Both the position numbers and the translations under genes were made by a program. This document shows positions 51,248-60,173 of a stretch of DNA of 64,000 bases, piece after piece. The notes below the pieces were generated by a model. It saw only the letters and a program-made list of their open reading frames with translations. It did not search any database and was not told the origin of the DNA. Source of the DNA: Microvirga sesbaniae (GTDB lineage: Bacteria; Pseudomonadota; Alphaproteobacteria; Rhizobiales; Beijerinckiaceae); the NCBI RefSeq assembly GCF_025460805.1, contig NZ_JAMXFJ010000004.1:23633-87632 (forward strand), given 5' to 3'. Positions within the stretch are counted from its first letter, which is position 1. Each line of letters opens with the position of its first letter.

Positions 51248-51294
51248 GATCACCCTCCGATCACCCCTCTGATCACCCCTCTGATCACCCTTCC
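51248..51294. repeat. Short tandem repeat of GATCACCC(C/T)TCT units
   Basis: Four consecutive 11-12-nt units start at 51248, 51259, 51271 and 51283. They span the end of the small gene that follows on the minus strand and the space beyond the GST gene. Confidence 0.8.
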
Positions 51295-51449
51295 GCCTTG
51301 CTGCTCTGGCCCTTCTTCGCGCCCTCGCCCATCGGGTTCGTCGAGTCCTCGCCCGAGGCCTCCGGATTCTCGCGGCCCTGCGGGGTCAGCCGGGGGGCGC
51401 TGATATCTTCCTCGGTGGCCTGCTTGGACTTGTCGTCGGTTTTTCCCAT
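51285..51449 (-). CDS. Small hydrophilic hypothetical protein A
   Basis: 54 aa, Cys- and Trp-free, no hydrophobic helix, rich in Gly, Glu, Lys, Ser and Asp; predicted disordered. It begins MGKTDDKSKQ and has RLTPQG, a motif shared with protein C of this cluster (RLDPQG). AAGGAA precedes the ATG at 51449. An in-frame ATG at 51503 would add 18 residues but would overlap the tail of the DNA repeat. Function unknown. Confidence 0.6.
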   Translation of the reverse strand: MGKTDDKSKQATEEDISAPRLTPQGRENPEASGEDSTNPMGEGAKKGQSSKAEG

Positions 51450-51505
51450 CGCTGCTGTTCCTTCTGATGCGTTCAAGATCCTCAGACGTGTCATCGAACT
51501 CACGC

Positions 51506-51640
51506 CCGATGCTTCAAGCTTTCGTTTTGGAGCATCTTTTCACTCAAAACCGGTTCCCACTTGTGCGTCCGATGCTTCAAGCTTTTGTTTGGGAGCATCT
51601 TTCCACGCAAAACCGGTTCCCACTTGTGCGTCCGATGCTC
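51506..51640. repeat. 63-nt tandem repeat, two copies plus a partial third
   Basis: Units start at 51506 and 51569; a 9-nt fragment at 51632 repeats the unit's start. Each contains CCGATGCTTCAAGCTTT, a central AAAACCGGTTCCCACTTGTG and GCGT. The two copies differ at only a few positions. It lies between hypothetical genes A and B, and its end abuts the stop codon of B. The core resembles hairpin repeat 75-123. Confidence 0.92.
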
Positions 51641-51959
51641 AAGTGGGGCCGCCGGAGCCGCCGGTCGGGCCCGAGCCGGAATCGGAGCCTGCATCCCCTT
51701 CGTTGCCGAGGGAGCCCGAGCCGCTCGGGTCGGTGAGCCCGGTCGCCCGTCCGCCCGCATCGGTGCCGCTCGTGGGGCTGCCCTTCGGCCCGCCGGGAAT
51801 GGTGCCGGAGCCCACCTGGGTCTTGTTGGAGGGATCCACCGCGCCGCCGAGATCGAAGCCGGGGCGGTCCTGGGCGCCGGGGCCGGGATCCCGTCCGGCT
51901 TCGTCAGGGTCAGGACGTTCCGTCGGGACGCGGGGCCCCGCGTTGTGGTTCTGGGTCAT
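51639..51959 (-). CDS. Small hydrophilic hypothetical protein B
   Basis: 106 aa of low complexity, dominated by Gly, Pro, Asp, Ser and Thr, without Cys, Trp or Tyr and with no hydrophobic stretch; predicted fully disordered. GTAGGAAC precedes ATG 51959 at longer than normal spacing. The stop codon lies at the edge of the 63-nt repeat. The gene follows C by 17 nt, so one transcript is likely. Function unknown; the composition may also make it a spurious ORF, though its spacing to C and D argues for a real gene. Confidence 0.5.
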   Translation of the reverse strand: MTQNHNAGPRVPTERPDPDEAGRDPGPGAQDRPGFDLGGAVDPSNKTQVGSGTIPGGPKGSPTSGTDAGGRATGLTDPSGSGSLGNEGDAGSDSGSGPTGGSGGPT

Positions 51960-51976
51960 GATGATCGGGTCCGTTC

Positions 51977-52210
51977 CTACGAGCTCGTGGAATCCGTCGC
52001 GTCGTGGTCGCCGACGTCCGGCAGGGCGCCCGTGCCGGGCGTCGAATCCGGGTTGGTCAGCGACGACTTGCTGTGGGGTCCTGCCGCCGGCTGCTTCCCG
52101 CCCGGGCCTTGTTCGGTCGACCTCTGCTGGCCGCCCTGCGGGTCGAGCCGCTTGGACTCCACGTCCTTCTTCGTGTCGTCGGTGTGATTGCCGTAGCCTG
52201 CATTGCCCAT
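51977..52210 (-). CDS. Small hydrophilic hypothetical protein C
   Basis: 77 aa, no Cys or Trp, no hydrophobic helix. It starts MGNAGYGNHTDDTKKD and contains RLDPQG like protein A. AAAGGA precedes ATG 52210. It is 12 nt downstream of D and 17 nt upstream of B. Function unknown. Confidence 0.6.
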   Translation of the reverse strand: MGNAGYGNHTDDTKKDVESKRLDPQGGQQRSTEQGPGGKQPAAGPHSKSSLTNPDSTPGTGALPDVGDHDATDSTSS

Positions 52211-52222
52211 CGCCGTGTCCTT

Positions 52223-52579
52223 TCAGCCGTCCTGTTTGCCGTTCACGGCGGTGGCGCGCTCGATGGCTTCGGCGGTCGCGTCCTTGTCCTCGGGCGAGAG
52301 GCTCGCGTCGCTCAGGTGCCTGGTGGTCTCCGGCGTCTCGGCGGCCGTGAGCTCGTCATGGCCGTCCATGCCGGCCTTGCTGGTCTGGCCGGTCTGCCCC
52401 TGGCGGTAGTTGTAGGCCTCGCCGCCGGGCTCGCTCCATACGCGCCTCAGGGTCGCGTTGCCTTCGATGCCGCCGTCGCGGTTCGGATCGACGGGACTGT
52501 CGATGCCGCCGCGCTGCTCGTTGCGGATCTGATCCGCCGTCTGATCCTTGAGTGAATGAGGCGCCTTGCGTTCCGCCAT
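52223..52579 (-). CDS. Small hydrophilic hypothetical protein D
   Basis: 118 aa, Cys-free and strongly hydrophilic, with charged and Gly-rich segments; a conserved-looking N-terminus MAERKAPHSLKDQTADQ and a likely helix near the C-terminus (DKDATAEAIERATAV). A strong AAGGAG precedes ATG 52579, which fixes the start; upstream in-frame codons are unconserved. First gene of the D-C-B run. Function unknown. Confidence 0.7.
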   Translation of the reverse strand: MAERKAPHSLKDQTADQIRNEQRGGIDSPVDPNRDGGIEGNATLRRVWSEPGGEAYNYRQGQTGQTSKAGMDGHDELTAAETPETTRHLSDASLSPEDKDATAEAIERATAVNGKQDG

Positions 52580-52673
52580 GATGAACTCCTTGAAACATCG
52601 TTCGAATTTCGTGCGTGCAAGGAGAACCCGGCGGGCGGGGCGAAGTTCTGGCCACGCTTGCGCGGAGCGCCAA

Positions 52674-52700
52674 CAAAAAGGGCGGCCGTGAAGCCGCCCC
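52674..52700 (-). terminator. Terminator of cysK
   Basis: GGGCGGC (52680-52686) pairs with GCCGCCC (52693-52699); on the minus strand it is followed by five T (52675-52679). Confidence 0.85.
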
Positions 52701-52722
52701 GATGGTCTGCGTGCCGAGAGGA

Positions 52723-53703
52723 TCAAAGCCCTTCGAACAATGCGCTCGAGATGTAGCGCTCGGCGAAGGAAGGCGCGACCGTGACGATGCGCCGGCCCTT
52801 GAACTCGGGGCGCGCCGCCACTTCGAGCGCGGCCGCCACGTTGGCGCCGGTCGAGATGCCGCCGGGAATGCCTTCGAGCTTCGCGAGCCGGCGCGCAGTG
52901 TCGAAGGCCGTCTGGTTGCCGACCGTCACCACGTCGTCGATGAGCGAGCGGTCGAGGACATCCGGCACGAAACCGGCCCCGATGCCCTGGATCTTGTGCG
53001 GACCTGGCTGGCCGCCGGAGAGCACGGGAGAATCCTCCGGCTCCACGGCGATCACCTTCATGGCCGGCAGGCGCGGCTTGATCACCTGGGCGACGCCGGT
53101 GATCGTGCCGCCGGTGCCGACGCCCGCCACGAAGGCGTCGAACCGTCCGTCGGTGTCGTTCCAGATCTCCTCCGCGGTGGTCCTGCGGTGGATCTCCGGA
53201 TTGGCCGGGTTCTTGAACTGCTGCGGAATGACCGAGTTGGGGATCTCGGTCAGGAGCGCCTCGGCCCGGGCCACGGCGCCTTTCATCCCCATGGGGCCGG
53301 GGGTGAGCACGAGTTCCGCGCCGAGATAGGCCAGCATCTTGCGACGCTCGATGGACATGGTCTCGGGCATCACCAGAATCAGCCGGTAGCCTCGCGCCGC
53401 GGCCACGAAGGCAAGCGCGATGCCGGTATTGCCGGAGGTCGGCTCGATCAGGGTCGTGTCGGGATTGATCGTACCGGCAGCCTCCATGGCCTCGATCATG
53501 CTGACGCCGATGCGATCCTTCACGCTGGAGATCGGGTTGAAGAACTCGAGCTTGACGAGGATCTCGGCGTCGATCCCGCGCTCCTTGGGCAGCCGGTTCA
53601 GGCGCACGAGCGGGGTGTTGCCGATGGTTTCCGTGATCGAGCCGTAGATGCGGCCGCGCCCGGGCTTGGCGTCGGAGCCCGACAGATGGGCGGTGTCAGC
53701 CAT
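52723..53703 (-). CDS. cysK: Cysteine synthase A (O-acetylserine sulfhydrylase)
   Basis: A 326-aa PLP enzyme that makes cysteine from O-acetylserine and sulfide. Schiff-base K62 lies in NPISSVKDR, and substrate loop TSGNTG and PLP-phosphate loop [10 protein letters not shown] are present. Length and motifs fit CysK rather than cystathionine synthase. Its own terminator follows; an Rrf2 regulator gene lies 74 nt upstream. Confidence 0.95.
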   Translation of the reverse strand: MADTAHLSGSDAKPGRGRIYGSITETIGNTPLVRLNRLPKERGIDAEILVKLEFFNPISSVKDRIGVSMIEAMEAAGTINPDTTLIEPTSGNTGIALAFVAAARGYRLILVMPETMSIERRKMLAYLGAELVLTPGPMGMKGAVARAEALLTEIPNSVIPQQFKNPANPEIHRRTTAEEIWNDTDGRFDAFVAGVGTGGTITGVAQVIKPRLPAMKVIAVEPEDSPVLSGGQPGPHKIQGIGAGFVPDVLDRSLIDDVVTVGNQTAFDTARRLAKLEGIPGGISTGANVAAALEVAARPEFKGRRIVTVAPSFAERYISSALFEGL

Positions 53704-53777
53704 GAATATCCTCCTTCAGTTCGGCGGAAATTTAGCCTTTCCCATACGGAGTGTCGATCTTTGCCCCTATTCACATT

Positions 53778-54227
53778 TCAAATGGTGAAATCGACGGCCG
53801 GGGTCGTCTCGACAGCCGACTCAGCCTGCGCCTTCTGGCACAGATCCTCCACCGTCACCTTGTCGAGCTCGGCCAGGAACGCCTCGGTTCCGCGCTGCAC
53901 CAGGGGCGACACGACGGCCTCGGCGAGGCGCGATTCCGGCACCGGAGAGGCTGCGTCCTCCTCAAGGGCCGACATGGCGATGCGCACGATGTCGCCGGCT
54001 GTGATCCGGCGTCGCTCGCGGGCGAGCTCGTAGCCGCCCCGGGGGCCGCGCACCCCCTTCAGGATGCCCTGACGGACCAGAGCCTGCAGGACCGGCTCGA
54101 GATAACGCGGCGGCAGGTTGTGCCGGGCCGCGAGCGCCTTGGCCGAAACCGGCATCGGCCGGGCGTGGAGCGCGATGTCCGTGACGGCGGCGATGGCAAG
54201 AAGCGAGCGGCGCGAGAGGAAATTCAT
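53778..54227 (-). CDS. Rrf2-family transcriptional regulator
   Basis: 149 aa. Winged-helix Rrf2 DNA-binding domain with RYLEPVLQALVRQGILKGVRG and GGYELAR. The usual three-cysteine [2Fe-2S] ligand set of IscR/NsrR is absent: the only Cys is C130 near the C-terminus. That and its position upstream of cysK recall Bacillus CymR, a cluster-free Rrf2 protein that binds CysK and controls cysteine genes. The parallel is inference. Confidence 0.85.
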   Translation of the reverse strand: MNFLSRRSLLAIAAVTDIALHARPMPVSAKALAARHNLPPRYLEPVLQALVRQGILKGVRGPRGGYELARERRRITAGDIVRIAMSALEEDAASPVPESRLAEAVVSPLVQRGTEAFLAELDKVTVEDLCQKAQAESAVETTPAVDFTI

Positions 54228-54239
54228 GCGAGTGCTTCC

Positions 54240-54695
54240 CTACCCCAGCCCGGTCGATCCGAAGCCGCCTGCCGCGCGACCCGTTTCGTCGACCTGGCTC
54301 ACCTCGACCAATTCTACCATGGTGACCGGGGCGACCACCATTTGGGCGATGCGCATGCCGCGGGCGATGGAAAAAGGCTCGGAGCCGAGATTGACGAGAA
54401 GCACCTGCACCTCGCCGCGGTAATCCGCGTCGACGGTGCCCGGCGTATTGAGCACGGTCACGCCATGGCGAAAGGCCAGCCCGGAGCGGGGCCGCACCTG
54501 GGCTTCGAAGCCGGGTTCGAGCTGCAGGACGAGGCCGGTGGGAACGAGCGCCCGCTGCATCGGCTGCAGGACGATCGGCGCCTCGGCCGGATGGGCGGCC
54601 ACGAGATCCATGCCGGCGGCTCCGGCCGTCTCGTAGCGCGGCAGCGGCAGATCGGCCGCATGGGCGAGCCGCTGGATGCGCAGGCGCCGGCTCAT
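54240..54695 (-). CDS. dut: dUTP pyrophosphatase (dUTPase)
   Basis: A 151-aa trimeric enzyme that removes dUTP. The conserved motifs appear in order: AAGMDLVAA (1), PRSGLAF (2), [11 protein letters not shown] (3), RIAQMVV (4) and the C-terminal GGFGSTG (5). ATG 54695 overlaps the coaBC stop by 4 nt, indicating coupled translation in ubiB-coaBC-dut. Confidence 0.95.
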   Translation of the reverse strand: MSRRLRIQRLAHAADLPLPRYETAGAAGMDLVAAHPAEAPIVLQPMQRALVPTGLVLQLEPGFEAQVRPRSGLAFRHGVTVLNTPGTVDADYRGEVQVLLVNLGSEPFSIARGMRIAQMVVAPVTMVELVEVSQVDETGRAAGGFGSTGLG

Positions 54696-55906
54696 GGCTG
54701 TCCCCCTTTCGCCATGGCGCCCAAGCGCTCCACGAGCTTCTTGGCCACGTCGGCTTTCGACAGGGTCGGCCAGGTCTCCACGCCTGACGCGCTGACGAGA
54801 TGCACCGTGTTGCTGTCGCCCCCCATGACGCCACCCGCCGCGGACACGTCGTTGGCCACGATGAGGTCGCAGCCCTTCTTCGCGAGCTTCTGCCGGGCAT
54901 GCTCGATCACGTGCTCGGTCTCGGCCGCGAAGCCCACCATCAGCGGCGGGCGGTCCTCGCTGCGATGGGCGATCGTGGCGAGAATGTCGGGATTCTCGGC
55001 GAGCGACAGGTTCGGCAGCGCGCCGTCCTTCTTCTTGATCTTCTGCTCGCCCGCGTTGGCCACGCGCCAATCGGCGACGGCCGCGGCGAAGATTCCGATA
55101 TCGGCCGGCAGGGCTTTCTCGACGGCATCCAGCATCTCGCGGGCGCTCTCCACATGGACGGTCGTCACGCCGGCTGGATCCGGCAGCGTCACGGGGCCCG
55201 CAATCAGCGTGACCCGGGCCCCCGCGTCGGCGGCTGCCTTCGCGATGGCATGGCCCTGCTTGCCCGAGGAGCGGTTGGCGATGTAGCGGACCGGATCGAT
55301 GGGCTCGTGCGTCGGTCCCGAGGTCACGATCACATGCCTGCCGGCCAACGGCCCGGACGGGGCGAGAAGGCGCTCCGCGGCAGCCGCGATCTCGAGCGGC
55401 TCGGCCATGCGGCCGGGGCCGAACTCGGCCTCTGCCATGGCGCCGTCATTGGGCCCCACCACATGAACACCGTCCTGTCGGAGGATCGTCAGATTGCGCT
55501 GCGTGGCCGGATGCTGCCACATGCGCACGTTCATGGCCGGAGCGATCAGGATCGGCAGGATCGTTGCGAGCAGCACCGTGGAGGCGAGATCGTCCGCATG
55601 GCCGCCGGCCATCTTGGCCATGAGATTGGCCGTGGCCGGCGCGACGATCACGAGATCCGCATCGCGGGCGAGCTTGATATGGCCGATATCCGCTTCGTCC
55701 TCACGGTCGAAGAGATCGGTATGCGAGCGCTGGCCCGTGAGGGCGGAGGCCGCGAGCGGGGTGATGAAGGCCTGCGCGCCCGCGGTCAGGATGCAGCGGA
55801 CGGAGGCGCCGCGCTCCCGCAGGCGGCGGATGAGGTCGAGCGACTTGTAGGCCGCGATGCCGCCGCCGATGACGAGGAGGATGCGTTTGCCCGAAAGCGC
55901 CGTCAT
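54692..55906 (-). CDS. coaBC: Bifunctional phosphopantothenoylcysteine decarboxylase / synthetase
   Basis: 404 aa. CoaC (about 1-190) binds FMN and decarboxylates PPC; CoaB (about 195-404) makes PPC from phosphopantothenate and cysteine. H76 in DIGHIKLA matches E. coli H75 and N126 in APAMNVRMW matches N125. The flap residue that is Cys158 in E. coli (ACGD context) is E159 here ([17 protein letters not shown]), with the surrounding motif intact. CoaB has [12 protein letters not shown] with the catalytic Lys. ATG 55906 overlaps the ubiB stop. Confidence 0.93.
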   Translation of the reverse strand: MTALSGKRILLVIGGGIAAYKSLDLIRRLRERGASVRCILTAGAQAFITPLAASALTGQRSHTDLFDREDEADIGHIKLARDADLVIVAPATANLMAKMAGGHADDLASTVLLATILPILIAPAMNVRMWQHPATQRNLTILRQDGVHVVGPNDGAMAEAEFGPGRMAEPLEIAAAAERLLAPSGPLAGRHVIVTSGPTHEPIDPVRYIANRSSGKQGHAIAKAAADAGARVTLIAGPVTLPDPAGVTTVHVESAREMLDAVEKALPADIGIFAAAVADWRVANAGEQKIKKKDGALPNLSLAENPDILATIAHRSEDRPPLMVGFAAETEHVIEHARQKLAKKGCDLIVANDVSAAGGVMGGDSNTVHLVSASGVETWPTLSKADVAKKLVERLGAMAKGGQP

Positions 55907-57477
55907 GCGAAGCCCCTGAACAGCATGATCATCAGCGAGGCCGCGATGATCCACAAGGCCGCCACGCCCCAGCGGTTGCCCCGCGCCTCGGCCCGGCCGA
56001 TGGCCGCGACGCTGTCCTGGTCGAGCGCCACGCCCCGGGCCGTCACGTCCTCGAGCTGGTTGAGCACCCGCTCGGCCCGCAGGGCCAGCTCGGGCAGGTC
56101 GCCGATGACGCCGGCGAGCGTCCACAGGCCGCGGCCCGCCTGCTCGGCGCGGCCCAGCGGCCCGAGGTTGCGCTCGATCCAGTCGCGCACCACGGGCTCG
56201 GAGGTGGTCCACATGTCGAGCTTCGGATCCAGGTTACGGGCCACGCCCTCGACCACCACCATGGTCTTCTGCAGCATGACCAGCTCGATGCGGGTCGCCA
56301 TGTCGAACAGGGCCGTGATCTCGAACAGGAGCGTCAGGAGCTTCGCCATCGAGATCTCGTCGGCGCGGCGATCGTGGATCGGCTCGCCGATGGCGCGGAT
56401 GGCCTGGGCGAAATCCTCCACCGAATGGTGCGGCGGCACGTAGCCGGCCTCGAAATGCACCTGCGCCACCCGCAGATAGTCGCGGCGGATGAACCCGAGC
56501 AGAATTTCGGCGAGGAAGCGCCGCTCCTTCAGGCCGAGACGGCCCATGATGCCGAAATCGACGGCCACGAGGCGCCCTTCCGCATCCACGAACAGGTTGC
56601 CCGGATGCATGTCGGCGTGAAAATAGCCGTCGCGGATGGCGTGGCGCAGGAAGGACTGGATCACCGTGCGCCCGAGCGCGACCCGGTCGAGGCCCGCCGC
56701 TTCGATCCCGGCCAGATCGTTGAGGCGGATGCCTTCGATCCACGTGGTGGTGAGCACGTCGCGGGCGGTGAGGTCCCATTCCGGCTTCGGCACGCGGAAA
56801 TCCGGGTCGTCCTTCGTGTTCTCCGCCAGTTCCGAGACGGCCGCCGCCTCGAGGCGCAGATCCATCTCCACGGCGACGGAGCGGGCGAGCGCCTCCACGA
56901 TCTCCAGCGGCTTGAGGCGGCGGGCGTCGGGAACCACGCGCTCGAACAGGCGGGCGGCCGCGCGCATGGCCTGAAGATCGCGGGCGAAGCCCTCGCGCAC
57001 ACCGGGGCGCACGACCTTGACCGCCACCGTCTCCTCGCCTTCCGCCGTGCGGATGCGGGCCCGGTGAACCTGCGCGATGGAGGCGGCCGCGATCGGCTCG
57101 CTGAATTCCAGGAACAGCGCATCGATGGGGCGGCCCAGGGCGATCTCGACCATGCGCACCGCCTCCGCCCGCGGGAAGGGCGGCATGCGGTCCTGCAGGC
57201 GCTCCAGATCGCGAGCCGCCGCCACGCCGACGATATCCGGGCGGGTCGCGAGGAACTGGCCGAATTTCACGTAAGACGGCCCGAGCCGCGTCAGGGCCTT
57301 GGAGAGCCGCGCCGCTCCGTCGCCGGCCTGCGGCCGCTCGACGAGGCGCGCCATCCTCAGGCCGAAGCGGGCGGAGGGCGGCAGGGCGCTCGGATCGACG
57401 AGCGCCAGGGCGCCTTCGCGGGCCAGGACGAACCCGGCGCGCAGGTTGCGGGCAAGATGAACGAGGCTGCCGATCAC
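55903..57477 (-). CDS. ubiB: UbiB protein-kinase-like ATPase
   Basis: A 524-aa atypical kinase/ATPase needed for ubiquinone synthesis. The KxGQ motif is VKFGQFLATRPD, the Ala-rich loop AAASIAQVH, HxDxHPGN is HADMHPGN and DFG is VDFGIMG. Two C-terminal hydrophobic segments (about 505-523) anchor it in the inner membrane. The start is GTG 57477. It lies 3 nt downstream of ubiE on the same strand and overlaps coaBC, so this is a tight operon. Confidence 0.95.
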   Translation of the reverse strand: MIGSLVHLARNLRAGFVLAREGALALVDPSALPPSARFGLRMARLVERPQAGDGAARLSKALTRLGPSYVKFGQFLATRPDIVGVAAARDLERLQDRMPPFPRAEAVRMVEIALGRPIDALFLEFSEPIAAASIAQVHRARIRTAEGEETVAVKVVRPGVREGFARDLQAMRAAARLFERVVPDARRLKPLEIVEALARSVAVEMDLRLEAAAVSELAENTKDDPDFRVPKPEWDLTARDVLTTTWIEGIRLNDLAGIEAAGLDRVALGRTVIQSFLRHAIRDGYFHADMHPGNLFVDAEGRLVAVDFGIMGRLGLKERRFLAEILLGFIRRDYLRVAQVHFEAGYVPPHHSVEDFAQAIRAIGEPIHDRRADEISMAKLLTLLFEITALFDMATRIELVMLQKTMVVVEGVARNLDPKLDMWTTSEPVVRDWIERNLGPLGRAEQAGRGLWTLAGVIGDLPELALRAERVLNQLEDVTARGVALDQDSVAAIGRAEARGNRWGVAALWIIAASLMIMLFRGFA

Positions 57478-57480
57478 GTG

Positions 57481-58230
57481 TCAGATCTTCCAGCCGGAAT
57501 GAATGGCGACGACGCCCGCCGTCAGGGACCGGTGCGTCACGCGCCGGAACCCCGCTTCCTCGATCATGCGGGCGAAGGCAGCCGGGGGCGGGAAGCGGCG
57601 GATCGATTCCACCAGATATTGATAGGACTCCGCGTCCCCCGTCACCATGCCTCCGAGGCGCGGGATGACGTTGAAGGAATAGGCGTCGTAGATCCGGTCG
57701 AGGAGCGGCACGTCGACCTTCGAGAATTCGAGGCAGAGGAAGCGGCCGCCGGGCTTCAGGACCCGGTGCGCCTCGCGAAGCGCCGCATCGATGCGCGGCA
57801 CGTTCCGGATGCCGAACGCGATGGTGTAGGCGTCGTAGGTCGCGGATTCGAGCGGCAGCTCCTCCGCATTGGCCTCGACGAAATCGATGCGGCCCTCGTA
57901 GCGGTGGCCGGCCCGTTCGGCCCCGACCTTGAGCATCTCGCCGTTGATGTCGAGCACGGTCACGCGGGTCTGCGGGCCGCTCTCGTCCAGGATGCGGAAG
58001 GCCACGTCGCCGGTGCCGCCGGCCACGTCGAGATGGCGGAACGGCCGGTCGCGGGGCGGGCGCAGGGTGGACACGAGGGCATCCTTCCAGACCCGGTGGA
58101 GCCCGGCCGACATGAGATCGTTCATCAGGTCGTAGCGGCTCGCCACGGAGCGGAAGACCTCGTTGACCTTGCCCTGCTTCTCGCCGAGCGGCACGGACTG
58201 GAACCCGAAATGGGTGTTCTCGTCGGTCAT
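57481..58230 (-). CDS. ubiE: Ubiquinone/menaquinone C-methyltransferase UbiE
   Basis: A 249-aa SAM-dependent methyltransferase. Motif [21 protein letters not shown] and the UbiE signature [17 protein letters not shown] are present. ATG 58230 ([10 protein letters not shown]) was chosen; the frame is open 27 codons upstream without conservation. Divergent from mutM across about 160 nt. It heads ubiE-ubiB-coaBC-dut. Confidence 0.95.
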   Translation of the reverse strand: MTDENTHFGFQSVPLGEKQGKVNEVFRSVASRYDLMNDLMSAGLHRVWKDALVSTLRPPRDRPFRHLDVAGGTGDVAFRILDESGPQTRVTVLDINGEMLKVGAERAGHRYEGRIDFVEANAEELPLESATYDAYTIAFGIRNVPRIDAALREAHRVLKPGGRFLCLEFSKVDVPLLDRIYDAYSFNVIPRLGGMVTGDAESYQYLVESIRRFPPPAAFARMIEEAGFRRVTHRSLTAGVVAIHSGWKI

Positions 58231-58391
58231 GACCTTCACCAAATCTCTCGTCACCTCGAGCATCGGACCCGACGGGCCACGACAGAAAAAGCCGGGCCCG
58301 GCTTTGCGCACGATGCACCAATGTCGCGATCCATAGCGGAAGCGGGGCGGGATGGCTATGTAAGAGGTCTCAAGAAGCCGAGAGATGGTTG

Positions 58392-59285
58392 ATGCCCGAA
58401 CTGCCCGAAGTCGAGACCGTTCGCCGCGGTCTGGAGCCCGCCATGGTCGGCGCCCGCTTCACCAGGGTGACCCAGCGCCGGCCCGACCTGCGCTTTCCCT
58501 TCCCGGATCGGTTCGCCGAGCGCCTGGAGGGCCAGGAGGTCACGGCCCTGGGCCGGCGGGCCAAGTACCTCCTGGCCGATCTCGCGTCCGGCGAGGTGCT
58601 GGTAATGCATCTGGGCATGTCCGGTCGGTTTCTGGTGACCCGGCACGGAGCCACCCGCATGCCGGGGGAATTCCATCACGAGCACGGCGGCCTCGGGGCC
58701 CATGACCATGTGGTGTTCCAGTTCTCCAACGGGGCGACCGTCACCTACAACGACGCCCGCCGCTTCGGCTTCATGGACCTGGTGCCCCGCTCCGCGATCG
58801 AGACGTCGAAGCACTTCGCCGGCATGGGCATCGAGCCCCTGGGCAACGAGCTCTCGGGCGAGACCATCGCGAGGCTCTTCGCGGGCAAGCGCACGCCCCT
58901 GAAGGCCGCCCTCCTCGACCAGCGCCTCATCGCGGGCCTCGGCAACATCTATGTCTGCGAGGCCCTGTTCCGCACCGGGCTCCATCCGGAGGCGGCCGCG
59001 GGATCGCTCGCGACCAAGACCGGTCAGCCGACCGACAAGGCGCACCAGCTCGCCGGCGTCATCCGCGACGTGCTGGCCGAGGCCGTGGAAGCCGGCGGTT
59101 CGACCCTGCGCGATCATGCGCAGGTGGACGGCTCGCTCGGCTATTTCCAGCACTCTTTCCGGGTCTACGACCGCGAGGGACAGGCCTGCGTGACTCCCTC
59201 CTGCACCGGAACGGTGGCCCGGCTCGTGCAGTCCGGCCGCTCGACCTTCTACTGCCCCGAGTGTCAGAAGCGCTGGCGCGCATGA
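58392..59285 (+). CDS. mutM: Formamidopyrimidine-DNA glycosylase
   Basis: A 297-aa base-excision repair enzyme for 8-oxoguanine. The start must be ATG 58392, because P2 (MPELPEVET) becomes the catalytic N-terminal Pro and E3 is the second catalytic residue; a TTG one codon earlier is ignored. [14 protein letters not shown] is the H2TH segment. The C-terminal zinc finger with four Cys (CVTPSC and FYCPEC) is complete. Confidence 0.96.
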   Translation: MPELPEVETVRRGLEPAMVGARFTRVTQRRPDLRFPFPDRFAERLEGQEVTALGRRAKYLLADLASGEVLVMHLGMSGRFLVTRHGATRMPGEFHHEHGGLGAHDHVVFQFSNGATVTYNDARRFGFMDLVPRSAIETSKHFAGMGIEPLGNELSGETIARLFAGKRTPLKAALLDQRLIAGLGNIYVCEALFRTGLHPEAAAGSLATKTGQPTDKAHQLAGVIRDVLAEAVEAGGSTLRDHAQVDGSLGYFQHSFRVYDREGQACVTPSCTGTVARLVQSGRSTFYCPECQKRWRA

Positions 59286-59396
59286 GCGCGCCCACGGCTT
59301 TGCCGAAAGGAGGGGGCAGGGCTTATCGGATTTGCTCTTGCCGCATCGACCGGCCTCGCCTACCGGTGTCTCATCCAGCGATGAGGAGACGCCGGC

Positions 59397-60170
59397 ATGG
59401 CTTTTGAGACCATTCTCGTTGAGACGCGCGGCAAGGTGGGGCTGATCACCCTCAACCGCCCCCAGGCCCTGAACGCCCTCAATACGGCTCTGCTGAACGA
59501 GGTGAACCAGGCTCTCGACGCCTTCGAGGCGGACCCGGCCGTCGGCTGCATCGTCATCACCGGCTCGGAGAAGGCCTTCGCGGCGGGCGCCGATATCAAG
59601 GAGATGGCGCAACTCACCTATCCGCACACCTACATGGCCGACTTCTTCTCCGGCTGGGAGAAGGTGTCGGGCCGCCGCAAGCCCATGATCGCCGCAGTCG
59701 CGGGCTTCGCGCTGGGCGGCGGCTGCGAGTTCGCCATGATGTGCGATTTCATCATTGCGGCGGACAACGCCAAGTTCGGCCAGCCCGAGATCAAGCTCGG
59801 CGTGATGCCGGGCATGGGCGGCACGCAGCGCCTGACCCGGCTCATCGGCAGGGCCAAGGCCATGGAGATGTGCCTGACGGGCCGGACGATGGGCGCCGAG
59901 GAGGCCGAGCGGTCCGGGCTCGTCGCCCGCGTGGTGCCGCTGGCCGATCTTCTGAACGAGGCTCTGAAGACCGCCGACACCATCGCGTCCATGTCGCTGC
60001 CCATCGCCATGATGACGAAGGAAACCATCAACCGCGCCGACGAGGTGTCGCTGTCCGAGGGCATTCGCTTCGAGCGGCGCCTGTTCCACGCCATGTTCGC
60101 GACCGCCGACCAGAAGGAAGGCATGACGGCCTTCGTCGGGAAGCGCGCAGCCGAGTTCAAGAACCAGTAG
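59397..60170 (+). CDS. Enoyl-CoA hydratase
   Basis: A 257-aa crotonase. Catalytic glutamates lie in [13 protein letters not shown] and [15 protein letters not shown], and [11 protein letters not shown] is the oxyanion-hole loop. Size and motifs fit a short-chain enoyl-CoA hydratase of beta-oxidation; paaF- or fadB1-like specificity cannot be separated here. It is followed 3 nt later by a TSUP permease gene, so both are probably co-transcribed. Confidence 0.92.
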   Translation: MAFETILVETRGKVGLITLNRPQALNALNTALLNEVNQALDAFEADPAVGCIVITGSEKAFAAGADIKEMAQLTYPHTYMADFFSGWEKVSGRRKPMIAAVAGFALGGGCEFAMMCDFIIAADNAKFGQPEIKLGVMPGMGGTQRLTRLIGRAKAMEMCLTGRTMGAEEAERSGLVARVVPLADLLNEALKTADTIASMSLPIAMMTKETINRADEVSLSEGIRFERRLFHAMFATADQKEGMTAFVGKRAAEFKNQ

Positions 60171-60173
60171 ATC

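Noticed and set aside
51500..51760. Minus-strand open frame over the 63-nt repeats
   Set aside because: Its repeated peptide comes from the DNA repeat itself and it conflicts with gene B.
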